Shown here piece after piece: positions 33,300-41,709 of a stretch of 64,000 nucleotides of DNA. The stretch comes from DASTFP01 sp963744345 (GTDB lineage: Bacteria > Verrucomicrobiota > Verrucomicrobiia > Chthoniobacterales > Terrimicrobiaceae), in assembly GCA_963744345.1 (NCBI GenBank), contig CAVUTD010000008.1, positions 1 to 64,000 of the forward strand. Reading direction: 5' to 3'. The translations under genes were made by a program, and so were the position numbers. The notes under the pieces were generated by a model, which did not search any database, was not told the origin of the DNA, and worked only from the letters and a program-made list of their open reading frames with translations. Position 1 is the first letter of the stretch. Each line of letters begins with the position of its first letter.

Positions 33300-34733
33300 T
33301 CAATCGGGAAGTTGCTCGTCCTTCGGTTCGGGAAGCCGGAACGAAGCAATGAATCCGACGAGATAAACTCCGAAGCCGACCGCCGCGGCCGTGTACGCGA
33401 GCTTCCTCGGTGCGAACGCCGGGTCTGGGGTGACCGCCAGCGTAGCGGTGACCCATGCGAATAAGGTGCCGATCAGCCGTCCGCCAATGTTCGCGGCAAA
33501 GCTTTCCCCGGTGCCTCGCAGATGGACCGGGTATACGCGCGGCAGGTAGTTTCCCCAGAAGCTGAACTGCGCGATGGTCGCCGCCGCCGCCAGAAAGATG
33601 CCGACGTACAGGAGAGGCAGACTCGCGACGGCAAAAAAGCCGAACACAATCGGCATCAGGATCAGACCCGGGATCTGGAAAGCACGCAGCAGCCAGCGAC
33701 GGCTGATGATGATGGTGGCAAGCACGGCGAGAAGACAGCGACCGACGAGGCCGCCAATTTCCTGCACCTTCGTGACGTTCGCGGCCACGCTTTGTGTTGT
33801 TCGCGCCGCGATGCCGCGCGCGACTCGCTCCCTTTCGCCGTCGGGTTTATCCTTCGTTCCGGCGGCAACGGCAGCCTGCACCTGCGCTCTTACTTCTGGC
33901 AGACCGGGCACGATCCGTGGGATGTGTTGAATCGCGCCAAAGGCCGCCCCATAGCTCATGGCAAACATTAGCGTCGTGACCAGCGTCGTGCGTCGCAACT
34001 CAGGCGAAAAAAGCTCCGCAAAGCTCGGACGTTTGAGCGTGCCCGAATCCCGCTTCTGCTGCCACGTGGGAGATTCGGGCAGGAAAGGGCGGATGATGAT
34101 CAACGGAATGGCTGGAATCAACCCCGACATCATCGTATAGCGCCATGGCGCGTGCGGATCCTTCACCACGCCAAGGCTGCTCAGGAACTCAGGAATGTGA
34201 ATTGGGGGAAGATCATGTGCCCAGGCCACCGCCAGTCCGTTTGCCACCGCCACCAGCAGGCCGCCCAGCGAGGAAAACGCCTGTGTATAGCCGAGCACCC
34301 GCTCGCGCTGTGTGGGATGCGGGAAAAGCTCCGCCAGCCAGGCGACGGCCGCGACAAACTCGACGCAAACTCCCACAAAAACAAAACACCTCAGCACCAG
34401 CAGCATCATCGGCGAAGTCGCGTAGCCCGAAGCAAAGGCTGCGAACGCATAGATGAGGATGCTCCACGTCAGCACGCGGCGTCTTCCTAGCCGATCGGTG
34501 AGATACCCGCCCAACAATCCGAAAATGCCTCCGGCGACAGCGGGAATGTAAAACAACCGGCCCACCCATCTCTGAAATTCCGGCGAGCCCGGTGCGGCGC
34601 CGATCAGTTCCTGCAGCGCCGGACCAACAATCAGAGGCAGCATCAGCAGTTCGTAAATATCGAACGCGAAACCGATGACAGCGATTACGCAAATGAGCCA
34701 CTGTGTGCCGGTGAGGCGAGGGGCGGCGGTCAT
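33300..34733 (-). CDS. MFS transporter
   Basis: A 477-residue membrane carrier with 12 predicted helices and a long periplasmic or cytoplasmic loop near residues 280-340 (polar, charged). The motif GYLTDRLGRRRVL marks the helix 2-3 loop. Related to sugar/organic acid and drug carriers. Sits between the beta-propeller block and the ligase, 2 bases from the latter, so most likely exports the product or imports the precursor of the acid-to-alcohol cassette. Confidence 0.85.
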   Translation of the reverse strand: MTAAPRLTGTQWLICVIAVIGFAFDIYELLMLPLIVGPALQELIGAAPGSPEFQRWVGRLFYIPAVAGGIFGLLGGYLTDRLGRRRVLTWSILIYAFAAFASGYATSPMMLLVLRCFVFVGVCVEFVAAVAWLAELFPHPTQRERVLGYTQAFSSLGGLLVAVANGLAVAWAHDLPPIHIPEFLSSLGVVKDPHAPWRYTMMSGLIPAIPLIIIRPFLPESPTWQQKRDSGTLKRPSFAELFSPELRRTTLVTTLMFAMSYGAAFGAIQHIPRIVPGLPEVRAQVQAAVAAGTKDKPDGERERVARGIAARTTQSVAANVTKVQEIGGLVGRCLLAVLATIIISRRWLLRAFQIPGLILMPIVFGFFAVASLPLLYVGIFLAAAATIAQFSFWGNYLPRVYPVHLRGTGESFAANIGGRLIGTLFAWVTATLAVTPDPAFAPRKLAYTAAAVGFGVYLVGFIASFRLPEPKDEQLPD

Positions 34734-34850
34734 CGCGGAATCATCAGTGACCCGGCCTGAAAGACGAAGTCCGATTGACCCGCGAGGTGACGAAGAACCC
34801 AGTCCCGGCCTTGCTGCTGCGAACTTCCTTCAGCATCCGCGATTCGCTTG

Positions 34851-36419
34851 TCATTCATCTCTCGCCATCGCGTACAGACGCGTAGGCGTTTGCACATAGA
34901 GCACACCGTTGGCCGCCACCGGTGTGGCATATACCGGCTCACCGAAATCGTTTTGGCTCAGAAGCTTCTTTTCTTTGGCTGCCTCGAAGACAAAGAAGCT
35001 GCCGTCTTCGGTGCCGATGTAGACCTTGCCATCCGCCACCAGCGTTGAAGCCCAGATGTGCGCCTTCGTATCGTGCACCCAGTATGGCTTGCCCGTGGCC
35101 GCGTCGAGGCAATGAACCTGGCCCGCGTATTCGGCAACGAAAAGCAGGCCGTCTTCAGTGATTGAAACGGTCGAAATCGAGCGGCCGATATCCCGGTAGC
35201 TCCAGACTTTTCCTTCCTGCGTCACATCACCGGTTTTCGTCGCATCGATGCAATGCAGAATCCCCACGCCGTCGCCGTGCTCTGGATCCTGGCCGATCGC
35301 GACATAAACCCGATCTTTCCAGAGAACCGGTGTGGCAATCACCTCTGAGGGGCCGTTCGCGTCAGCGTACTTTGCCTCCTTGTATTCCGGTGGATTGCAA
35401 TCGTAGCGCCAGATTTCCTTGAGAGGTTTGATCTCGTCGGCGCTCTCCGGCGGCACGGGATCGAAGCCGTAAACGAACCCGTCGCCCGCGCCGAAAATGA
35501 TCTGCCCTTGGCCATTCACCTCTCCGTAGACGGGCGATGACCAGTTTCCGTGAAACAGGCGCGTGCTGATTCCGCTGGCCTCCTCGCCCAGGTACTTGCC
35601 AGTTTCTTTGTCGAGGCAGACGAGCGAAGGCGCCTGGGGGGAGGGGATGTTAAGGTGCGACCAATCCTGCCCGTTCGATGTATTCGCATAAAGTCGGTCG
35701 CCAACGATCAGCACGGAGCTGCTGGTGATGTTATGCGGGAACACGCCGAGTTCCTCGCGCATATCGTATCGCCAGATGATGTCACCATCGCTCTTCCCTA
35801 CCTCCACCGGCGGTTTGTCCAACCCGGGGAAATACTTGGCTTCGCCTTGAAACTCTCCGTCATTTCCATTTTCCATTCCGTTGACGTCAGCGGCGAGCAC
35901 TTCGCAGCGATTCGTGAGAATGTAAGCGCGGTGGCCCTCGATGTGGGGTGACGAGCAGAGGCCAAGAAACTCCCAGTCGCTCACCTTGCCGGCGCCGAGC
36001 TTCGGCACCGCGAGTTGCCAGAGGTATTTGCCCGAAGCCTCGTCAAAAGCCATCAGCATCGAATAGTCGCCGTCGAATTTCGGATCGCGCGGCGACTCGT
36101 TGTTTGTGCCGACGAAGACTTTCCCGCCCGAGATGGTCGGGTTGCCGTAGGCCTGCGATCCGAGCTTCGCCACCCATTTCACGTTCTTCGTTGTTGCCAT
36201 GTCCACCTCCTCCGACCCCGGCTTTGTCTTGCCAGGATCAAACGAATCGGGCAGCTCGGTTTCGGAGGACACCATGTTGCGCGAGGGAGTGCCGCCCCAC
36301 ATCGGGTGGTCGGCAGCACCAGCTCGAGGCGTCATTACCGCGAGCAGCGCCGTAATGGAGCAGTAGAACAGAGAGCACCGCGCATGAATGCGGAGGCGGC
36401 GGTGTGCGGAGATTTTCAT
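34851..36419 (-). CDS. Secreted PQQ-like beta-propeller protein
   Basis: A 522-residue protein with a signal peptide (ITALLAVMTPRAGA) and then HPMWGGTPSRNMV. Repeats such as GKVFVGTNNESPRDPKFDGD and GQIIFGAGDGFVYGFDPVPP give about eight blades; the tail is VADGKVYIGTEDGSFFVFEA. Shares the fold with the neighbours at 36416 and 38692 but not a close sequence. It overlaps the 764-residue gene by 4 bases. Confidence 0.85.
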   Translation of the reverse strand: MKISAHRRLRIHARCSLFYCSITALLAVMTPRAGAADHPMWGGTPSRNMVSSETELPDSFDPGKTKPGSEEVDMATTKNVKWVAKLGSQAYGNPTISGGKVFVGTNNESPRDPKFDGDYSMLMAFDEASGKYLWQLAVPKLGAGKVSDWEFLGLCSSPHIEGHRAYILTNRCEVLAADVNGMENGNDGEFQGEAKYFPGLDKPPVEVGKSDGDIIWRYDMREELGVFPHNITSSSVLIVGDRLYANTSNGQDWSHLNIPSPQAPSLVCLDKETGKYLGEEASGISTRLFHGNWSSPVYGEVNGQGQIIFGAGDGFVYGFDPVPPESADEIKPLKEIWRYDCNPPEYKEAKYADANGPSEVIATPVLWKDRVYVAIGQDPEHGDGVGILHCIDATKTGDVTQEGKVWSYRDIGRSISTVSITEDGLLFVAEYAGQVHCLDAATGKPYWVHDTKAHIWASTLVADGKVYIGTEDGSFFVFEAAKEKKLLSQNDFGEPVYATPVAANGVLYVQTPTRLYAMARDE

Positions 36420-38710
36420 TTATTCGGGGTGACGGATATATTGTCGATGTATACGGGAAATTGGTTCTGCAGAGCGAAGCCGTAAACTCCCGCCGCCCCG
36501 TGCGGGTGCGCTTGCTTGTGGGGCACTTCGATCGTCCAGTTCTCCGGTTTCGGCTCGTCCCTTTTCCATGCCTTTGCGCGCACCACCCCGGAGCCATCAG
36601 GAGCGACATCGACCCGGCTTTCGATCCGATACCACGTCTTCGGCTGCATGGGAAAAGGGACGGCCACCTTAATGCGCTCCTGATTGGAGAGCACTTCAAG
36701 CTGCTTGTAGTTGCCGACGAGATTGATGACGTAACGTTGATTGATCACCCCGACATTGGACATCATCCGCTTGTTCCCGTCGCTCATCACGTCGGCGGCC
36801 ACCGTATAGTTGCTCATCCGCGAGTCGCCGAAGAACGTAAATGCCCGCTGAAAAAGGAGTCGATCGAGCGTCTTGTTGAACGTGTTGTTGCCGTCAAGCT
36901 CGCGAATGTCCCATTTGAAACGCGCGCCGATCCAGGGCAACGGTGGCCACGCGAACTTGACACCGGGCGGACCTTCCGTTTGCTGCGCCGGTTGGAACGC
37001 TTCGAAGTCCTGCGTATACGGAAGACTCGGCACTACCCGCCCGCGCATGTAACCCTTCAAGCCCCCGGCGGTTAGTTCCCAGGAGCCGGCGGATGGTTTA
37101 GCGTCGGGCTTGACGACCAAAGCGCCACTTTCATCGAACTCGGCGTCCATCTCCGATTTCACCTTCGCGGTCGCCGGCACGAACTTTTTCCACTCACCGC
37201 CGGAAATGTCTTTGACGAAGAGACCATTGGCATCGAGCGCGCGAAGTCTAAACGTCTGCTTCTCGCCAGGGCGCAGCGCAACTTCACTCGGCACGATCTG
37301 AATCTGCGTCGGCTCTCCGGCCACTGGCGCCGCGGGCACCTCCGGTTCCGCCGTCAGTTGCTTGCCTTCGGTTGGAGAGCCAAAGCAATAAAGTTTTTTG
37401 GTGGTGTGAACGTAAATTTTCCCGTTCCACACTGCGGGCGCGCCGAGCGCTTCCCCCTCAAGGGGCGTGTGGCTCAGGATTTCGGCGCTTTGTTCGCCGG
37501 GCTTGATCACATAAAAGCCGTCGTAGCGCATGGGGATGTAAAGCTTGCCGTCGCCAAAGATCGGCGAAGCATGGAGTTGGTCAGCGCCGAGCTTTTGGCG
37601 CCAGTTTACGGTGCCGGTTTTCGGGTCGATGGCGCAGAGCTCGCCGACCTTGTTCACCAAATAGATCGTCCCGTTGGCGAAAGTCGGCGAACTGGTGAGC
37701 AGGATTTCGCCGTTGCGCCACAGCTCTGAAGTTTGGTCGAGGATTGTAGGCTCCTTTGAACCAGGTCGCGGCTCAGCGCCAATTTTTACGGCCACCGTGC
37801 GGCCAATGTCCGACGAGTCGAGATTCTCATCAGCGTGGCCGGCGACGAGGATGCCATCGACGAGGAGCAGCGTGCTGTTCACGCCCCCTGCTGAGATTTG
37901 ATAACGCCAGATCGGATCGCCAGTGCGCGCGTTTACGCACACGACGCTTCCATCCCCAGTTCCGCAATAAAAAACGCGCCGGCCGTTTTCCCATGCAAAG
38001 ATCGGCATCGAAAAAGAGCTGTCCTTGGGCGGAATCGTCCCAGGCGTCGACGCCCACACAATCTCACCCGTCTTCTTATCGAAAGCGTAAAATCGATCGG
38101 CGGCCGGACCTTGCACGCCCCAGTTGCTCGTGATGCCGCGCACAATGATCAGGTCGCCGTCGATCACCGGAGCGCCGACTCGACCATTGGGGAACGTGAG
38201 CCGGCCATAATCCTCCATCATCGAGTGCTCCCAGAGTCGCTTGCCGTCAGCCGTGAAGGCAGCAAACTCGCCCGCGGTCGTCAGCACATAAACATTGCCC
38301 GTCTCAAAATCGATGACTGGCGAGCCGATGGAGTAGCGCTCGTAAACAGTGTCGCTCAAGAAATCGTTGAAGCGCTTTTCCCAGATTGTCTTTCCGCTCT
38401 CCGCTTCGAGGCAGCGGAGGACCTGCTGCAAATCCGGCCCTGCGCCTTCATAGCCGAGGACAAAAACTTTGTTTCCGTTGATCACCGGGGTACCGCGTCC
38501 AGGCAAATCGATCGACCAAAGCGGCGCGGACGAATCGATCTTCTCGGGTAGATCCTTCTCGGCAGAGGTGCCGTTTTGTTGCGGACCGCGCCATGCCAGC
38601 CATCCCCGAGCGACGTTTTCCGCTGCGGCGAGCGGCCAGGCAAGGGAGCAGGCAAGACAGATGGTCGGGAGCAGCCGCGCCATGGGCGGCATCAGCGGCC
38701 ATCCAGACAT
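36416..38710 (-). CDS. Secreted PQQ-like beta-propeller with C-terminal ConA-like domain
   Basis: A 764-residue protein. Signal peptide at 1-30 (ARLLPTICLACSLAWPLAAA), W-L-A-W-R-G, a PQQ-like propeller to ~450, an Ig/FN-like linker region rich in Pro/Glu with PSEVALRPGEKQTFRLRALD, then a C-terminal beta-sandwich (WKRDEPKPENWTIEVP … YIDNISV) that matches the 215-residue protein at 11643. The ATG at 38710 is supported by GGGGAG six bases upstream. Role unknown; likely binding or assembly on the cell surface. Confidence 0.87.
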   Translation of the reverse strand: MSGWPLMPPMARLLPTICLACSLAWPLAAAENVARGWLAWRGPQQNGTSAEKDLPEKIDSSAPLWSIDLPGRGTPVINGNKVFVLGYEGAGPDLQQVLRCLEAESGKTIWEKRFNDFLSDTVYERYSIGSPVIDFETGNVYVLTTAGEFAAFTADGKRLWEHSMMEDYGRLTFPNGRVGAPVIDGDLIIVRGITSNWGVQGPAADRFYAFDKKTGEIVWASTPGTIPPKDSSFSMPIFAWENGRRVFYCGTGDGSVVCVNARTGDPIWRYQISAGGVNSTLLLVDGILVAGHADENLDSSDIGRTVAVKIGAEPRPGSKEPTILDQTSELWRNGEILLTSSPTFANGTIYLVNKVGELCAIDPKTGTVNWRQKLGADQLHASPIFGDGKLYIPMRYDGFYVIKPGEQSAEILSHTPLEGEALGAPAVWNGKIYVHTTKKLYCFGSPTEGKQLTAEPEVPAAPVAGEPTQIQIVPSEVALRPGEKQTFRLRALDANGLFVKDISGGEWKKFVPATAKVKSEMDAEFDESGALVVKPDAKPSAGSWELTAGGLKGYMRGRVVPSLPYTQDFEAFQPAQQTEGPPGVKFAWPPLPWIGARFKWDIRELDGNNTFNKTLDRLLFQRAFTFFGDSRMSNYTVAADVMSDGNKRMMSNVGVINQRYVINLVGNYKQLEVLSNQERIKVAVPFPMQPKTWYRIESRVDVAPDGSGVVRAKAWKRDEPKPENWTIEVPHKQAHPHGAAGVYGFALQNQFPVYIDNISVTPNK

Positions 38711-39909
38711 ACGAGACTCCCCTGATTATTCTTGCAATAGATCTTCCCGTCCGCCACGGCGGGCGCTACCCAGCAATGTCCGCCAAGCACCTGCGCGCGA
38801 GCCAATTCGCGATAGCTGGTCGGGGAAGCGTCCGCCACGATCAGCTCGCCACGCTCGTTCAGGGCAACCAGATGCCCACCGGCGGCGATGAGCGCGCCAC
38901 CGCCGATATTTTGTTTCCATTTGAGCTCGCCATTCCGGAGATCAAGACAACGCAGCTCGCCCCCTCCCTGATCCCCGTCGATGCCATAGATGTAGCCTCG
39001 CACGAGCACGGGGCTGCCGAGTTGGCTTCGCATATTCTGGTTGTGCCAAAGCGCAGTCGCCTTTCCCGAACTCACCTGCAGGAGAGCGCACCCCCTGCCA
39101 TATCCGGAGGTGATGAAAATCTTGTCGCCGAAAACCACCGGCGTGGGCGCGTTGATGTCATATTTCGTCTTCCATGGATAGCGCCAGAGCTCTTCGCCGT
39201 TGGCCGCATTCAGGCCGACTAGCGCGTCTGCCTTGAAAATAGCAATACAGCGCGTCCCGCCCAACTCGAAGGCCACCGGACTGGAATAGCCGGCCTCGTC
39301 GTTGCCCGCTTTCCACCTCACCGCTCCGGTGGCCTTATCCACCGCGACCGTGGATGCTCCTACTCCGCCAGAATCGACGATGACCAGGTTGCCATCAACC
39401 AGCGGCGAGCCAGCGTATCCGAATTTCTGGCGAAAGCCGTTGAAATCTCTCGGCAGATTTTTCTTCCAGACCACCTTGCCGGTGCTTGCAGCAAGGCAGA
39501 ACAAGTCACCTTCATGACTCAGCGTGTAGACCCTGTCTCCGTCAACCGTCGGTGTGCCGGCAGGACCGCCCTCAAATGAACGCTTCCCGAGGGACTGCGG
39601 ATAGGTGTGTCTCCAGATTTCCGCACCGGTGGCGGCATCGAGGCAGTAAACGGCGTCCATGCTGCCGCTGTTGCCCATCGTGTAAAGCCGGCCGCCTGTC
39701 ACCGCCACCGATGAGACTCCTGTTCCCACCCCCATTTTCCAAAGCTGCTTGGGCCCTTCTTTTCCCCAATTAGCTGGAGAAATCATTTCGTTCGAAATCC
39801 CATCCCGATTGATGCCTCGCCATTGCGGCCAGTCCACCGCATGCGCAAAGGGTTGAAGAAAGCAGGATGCCGACACCGCCAGCAGGAGGAGCGAGGACGA
39901 ACTCGTCAT
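38692..39909 (-). CDS. Secreted PQQ-like beta-propeller protein
   Basis: A 405-residue protein with signal peptide (LLLLAVSASCFLQPFAHA) and W-P-Q-W-R-G-I-N-R-D-G, the standard opening of planctomycete/verrucomicrobial propellers. About seven blades, for example GDRVYTLSHEGDLFCLAAST. First gene of the 39.9-29.4 kb unit; its end overlaps the next gene by 19 bases. Role unknown. Confidence 0.87.
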   Translation of the reverse strand: MTSSSSLLLLAVSASCFLQPFAHAVDWPQWRGINRDGISNEMISPANWGKEGPKQLWKMGVGTGVSSVAVTGGRLYTMGNSGSMDAVYCLDAATGAEIWRHTYPQSLGKRSFEGGPAGTPTVDGDRVYTLSHEGDLFCLAASTGKVVWKKNLPRDFNGFRQKFGYAGSPLVDGNLVIVDSGGVGASTVAVDKATGAVRWKAGNDEAGYSSPVAFELGGTRCIAIFKADALVGLNAANGEELWRYPWKTKYDINAPTPVVFGDKIFITSGYGRGCALLQVSSGKATALWHNQNMRSQLGSPVLVRGYIYGIDGDQGGGELRCLDLRNGELKWKQNIGGGALIAAGGHLVALNERGELIVADASPTSYRELARAQVLGGHCWVAPAVADGKIYCKNNQGSLVCLDGR

Positions 39910-40101
39910 GAGTGCTACTGGTACGGAAGGCCTCGCGCGGTGTCAACGGGCCGCCTTGCCGCAAATGCGCCGACTGCCTCCAAGTTCCGCGCCGAGATCG
40001 TGCGTTTAGGGCGCGCCAAGGCGAGGAGTTTTAGAGTGCTGACGTATAGGCACGCAAAGAACATTGGTGTTACCAGGGGCAAAGTAAGAGAGTGGTTTGA
40101 A

Positions 40102-40449
40102 ATGGTTGAAAAGATTTCTGCAATTACCCTTCGGGTTGCGAACATGAGGGAATCAGTTCGCTTCTACAAAGATGTCTTGGGACTGGAGATCATTTACGGC
40201 AGCGAAAGCTCATACTTCACATCACTCCGCACGAAAGACGGGAACACGATTCTGAACCTCGAGCAGGGCAACGCTAGCACCCGGTGGGGGCGGTTGATTT
40301 TTCACGTTTCTGATGTCGACCATTTCTGGGCGCATCTCAGGGAACAGGGCTTTCATCCAGAGAGTGCACAGGATGCCCCCTGGGGCGAACGCTATTTCCA
40401 TATGCCCGACCCTGATGGCCATGAGCTTTCATTTGCTCGTCCAATCTAA
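40102..40449 (+). CDS. VOC/glyoxalase-fold protein
   Basis: A 115-residue single-domain protein: VEKISAITLRVANMRESVRF, GLEIIYG, HVSDVDHFWAHLREQGFHP, then FHMPDPDGHELSFARPI. Metal ligands of the VOC fold are partly present (Glu in HELSF). The ATG at 40102 is the first one close to the domain start; the open frame upstream has no coding signs. Possible glyoxalase, dioxygenase or resistance-type protein; substrate unknown. Confidence 0.78.
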   Translation: MVEKISAITLRVANMRESVRFYKDVLGLEIIYGSESSYFTSLRTKDGNTILNLEQGNASTRWGRLIFHVSDVDHFWAHLREQGFHPESAQDAPWGERYFHMPDPDGHELSFARPI

Positions 40450-40475
40450 TTGCCTTCCCGTGGTCCGCCGTCGAA

Positions 40476-41150
40476 TCAAAGAAGCTTCGCGTCTATGAGG
40501 GCGCGCCGGAGCGCGGCCTTGCCATCGCGCTCAACGAGTTCGCCGTGCCCAACGATGATGCGGTCGAAGTCCGCTTGGAGGACCTCATGCAGGGAAGTGC
40601 GGAAGGCTTCGCGATCCGAGATGCACAAACGGAAGATGCGGCTCATGCCTGGGTAGCGTTTCAATCCCATGATGTAGCGATGGAAGAAGCGATCCCAGCC
40701 GCCTTCATCTTGACGAAAGTTGAAGACCAAATCGGCGACGATTAGCGTGCGCGAAGGGCGATGGATCAGGACATGCTCTTTCAAGCGCGGAGCACCACGG
40801 AGTTCCATCACCTGGATTTCGTTTATCCATTCTTCCGGGGGCGGAACGAGCTGCGATGTGGGAAAACCCACGGCGTCACTGAAGCCCGCGGGCGCGAGAA
40901 ACATCGCGTCGGGAAATGCCGTCCTCCCCGCGCGGGCGTAGGTGTCGTGCAACATCATCGCTTCAACCAACCACGTCGGCTCGCCCAAGGAACGAATCTC
41001 GGCCAAGTCCGCCGCCGAGAATGGCGCCATCGAGTGGACGATTAGCTTGCCCGATAGCAACCGGAGGACCGTGACGGTGCGACCGTGATCGGTCCCGAGC
41101 ACGGCCAGCGGATAGCGTTTGATCCATAGGTTGTCGGCGAGTTGCTTCAT
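40476..41150 (-). CDS. DUF4336 protein (metallo-beta-lactamase-like fold)
   Basis: A 224-residue protein beginning MKQLADNLWIKRYPLAVLGT. It has the DUF4336 pattern WLVEAMMLHDTYARAGRTAF, LIHRPSRTLIVADLVFNF, and HRYIMGLKRYPGMSRIF. The fold is that of metallo-beta-lactamases, but the H-x-H-x-D zinc motif is not conserved, so hydrolysis is not assured. Convergent with the VOC gene. Function unknown. Confidence 0.75.
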   Translation of the reverse strand: MKQLADNLWIKRYPLAVLGTDHGRTVTVLRLLSGKLIVHSMAPFSAADLAEIRSLGEPTWLVEAMMLHDTYARAGRTAFPDAMFLAPAGFSDAVGFPTSQLVPPPEEWINEIQVMELRGAPRLKEHVLIHRPSRTLIVADLVFNFRQDEGGWDRFFHRYIMGLKRYPGMSRIFRLCISDREAFRTSLHEVLQADFDRIIVGHGELVERDGKAALRRALIDAKLL

Positions 41151-41709
41151 TTAGGTTGGCGGCACGATGTCACAAAGAGCACGCAGATGCTCCATCAAGT
41201 CTACAACTTAATCGCATCACAGTATGGGCGTGATAACTGTCTTCGCGGTTGTCCGGGCACGCGGAAAAGATACCTTCGATCTTGCACCGAAGCAGCAGAA
41301 GCCTCGGTCCTTTAAACTGGAAGCTCAAAGGCATCAGGAGATCCAAAGGCAAGATGCTTGATTCCAAGGAGTCATCGACAGAGTATCCGCATAGGGTAGG
41401 ACCCCTTTCCGCAGGATTTCCAGAGAAGGGTCTAGCAACTGCAGACCAGCGCAAGATGCTACGATCCTTCTACCAGCGCGATTCCTCATTCGACGTCTCT
41501 TTACGCTGCGAAAGGAGCGAGTTAGAATCCCTTCTGCAAAGAGATATGAAGCAAGAGAAACTACAATAACAAGGGAGGAGAGGTCATCAGCAAGTATTTC
41601 GAAGTGTCTGGATGAGTCCGTGCCGAACACAGCGGTTCACCGAACAGCGAACCAGCGTCGGTAAGCTTCCACGCAGGCCAAGGAGGGTGCGACTGAATAG
41701 GAGATGAGC
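41151..41709. other. No supported gene
   Basis: About 550 bases of lower G+C between the DUF4336 gene and the DUF4157 gene. A 106-codon plus-strand frame at 41249-41569 lacks a recognisable domain. GGAG at about 41699-41702 is the ribosome binding site for the next gene. Confidence 0.35.

Noticed and set aside
41249..41569. 106-codon frame upstream of the DUF4157 gene as a possible immunity or chaperone gene
   Set aside because: No ribosome binding site and no coding-like composition.
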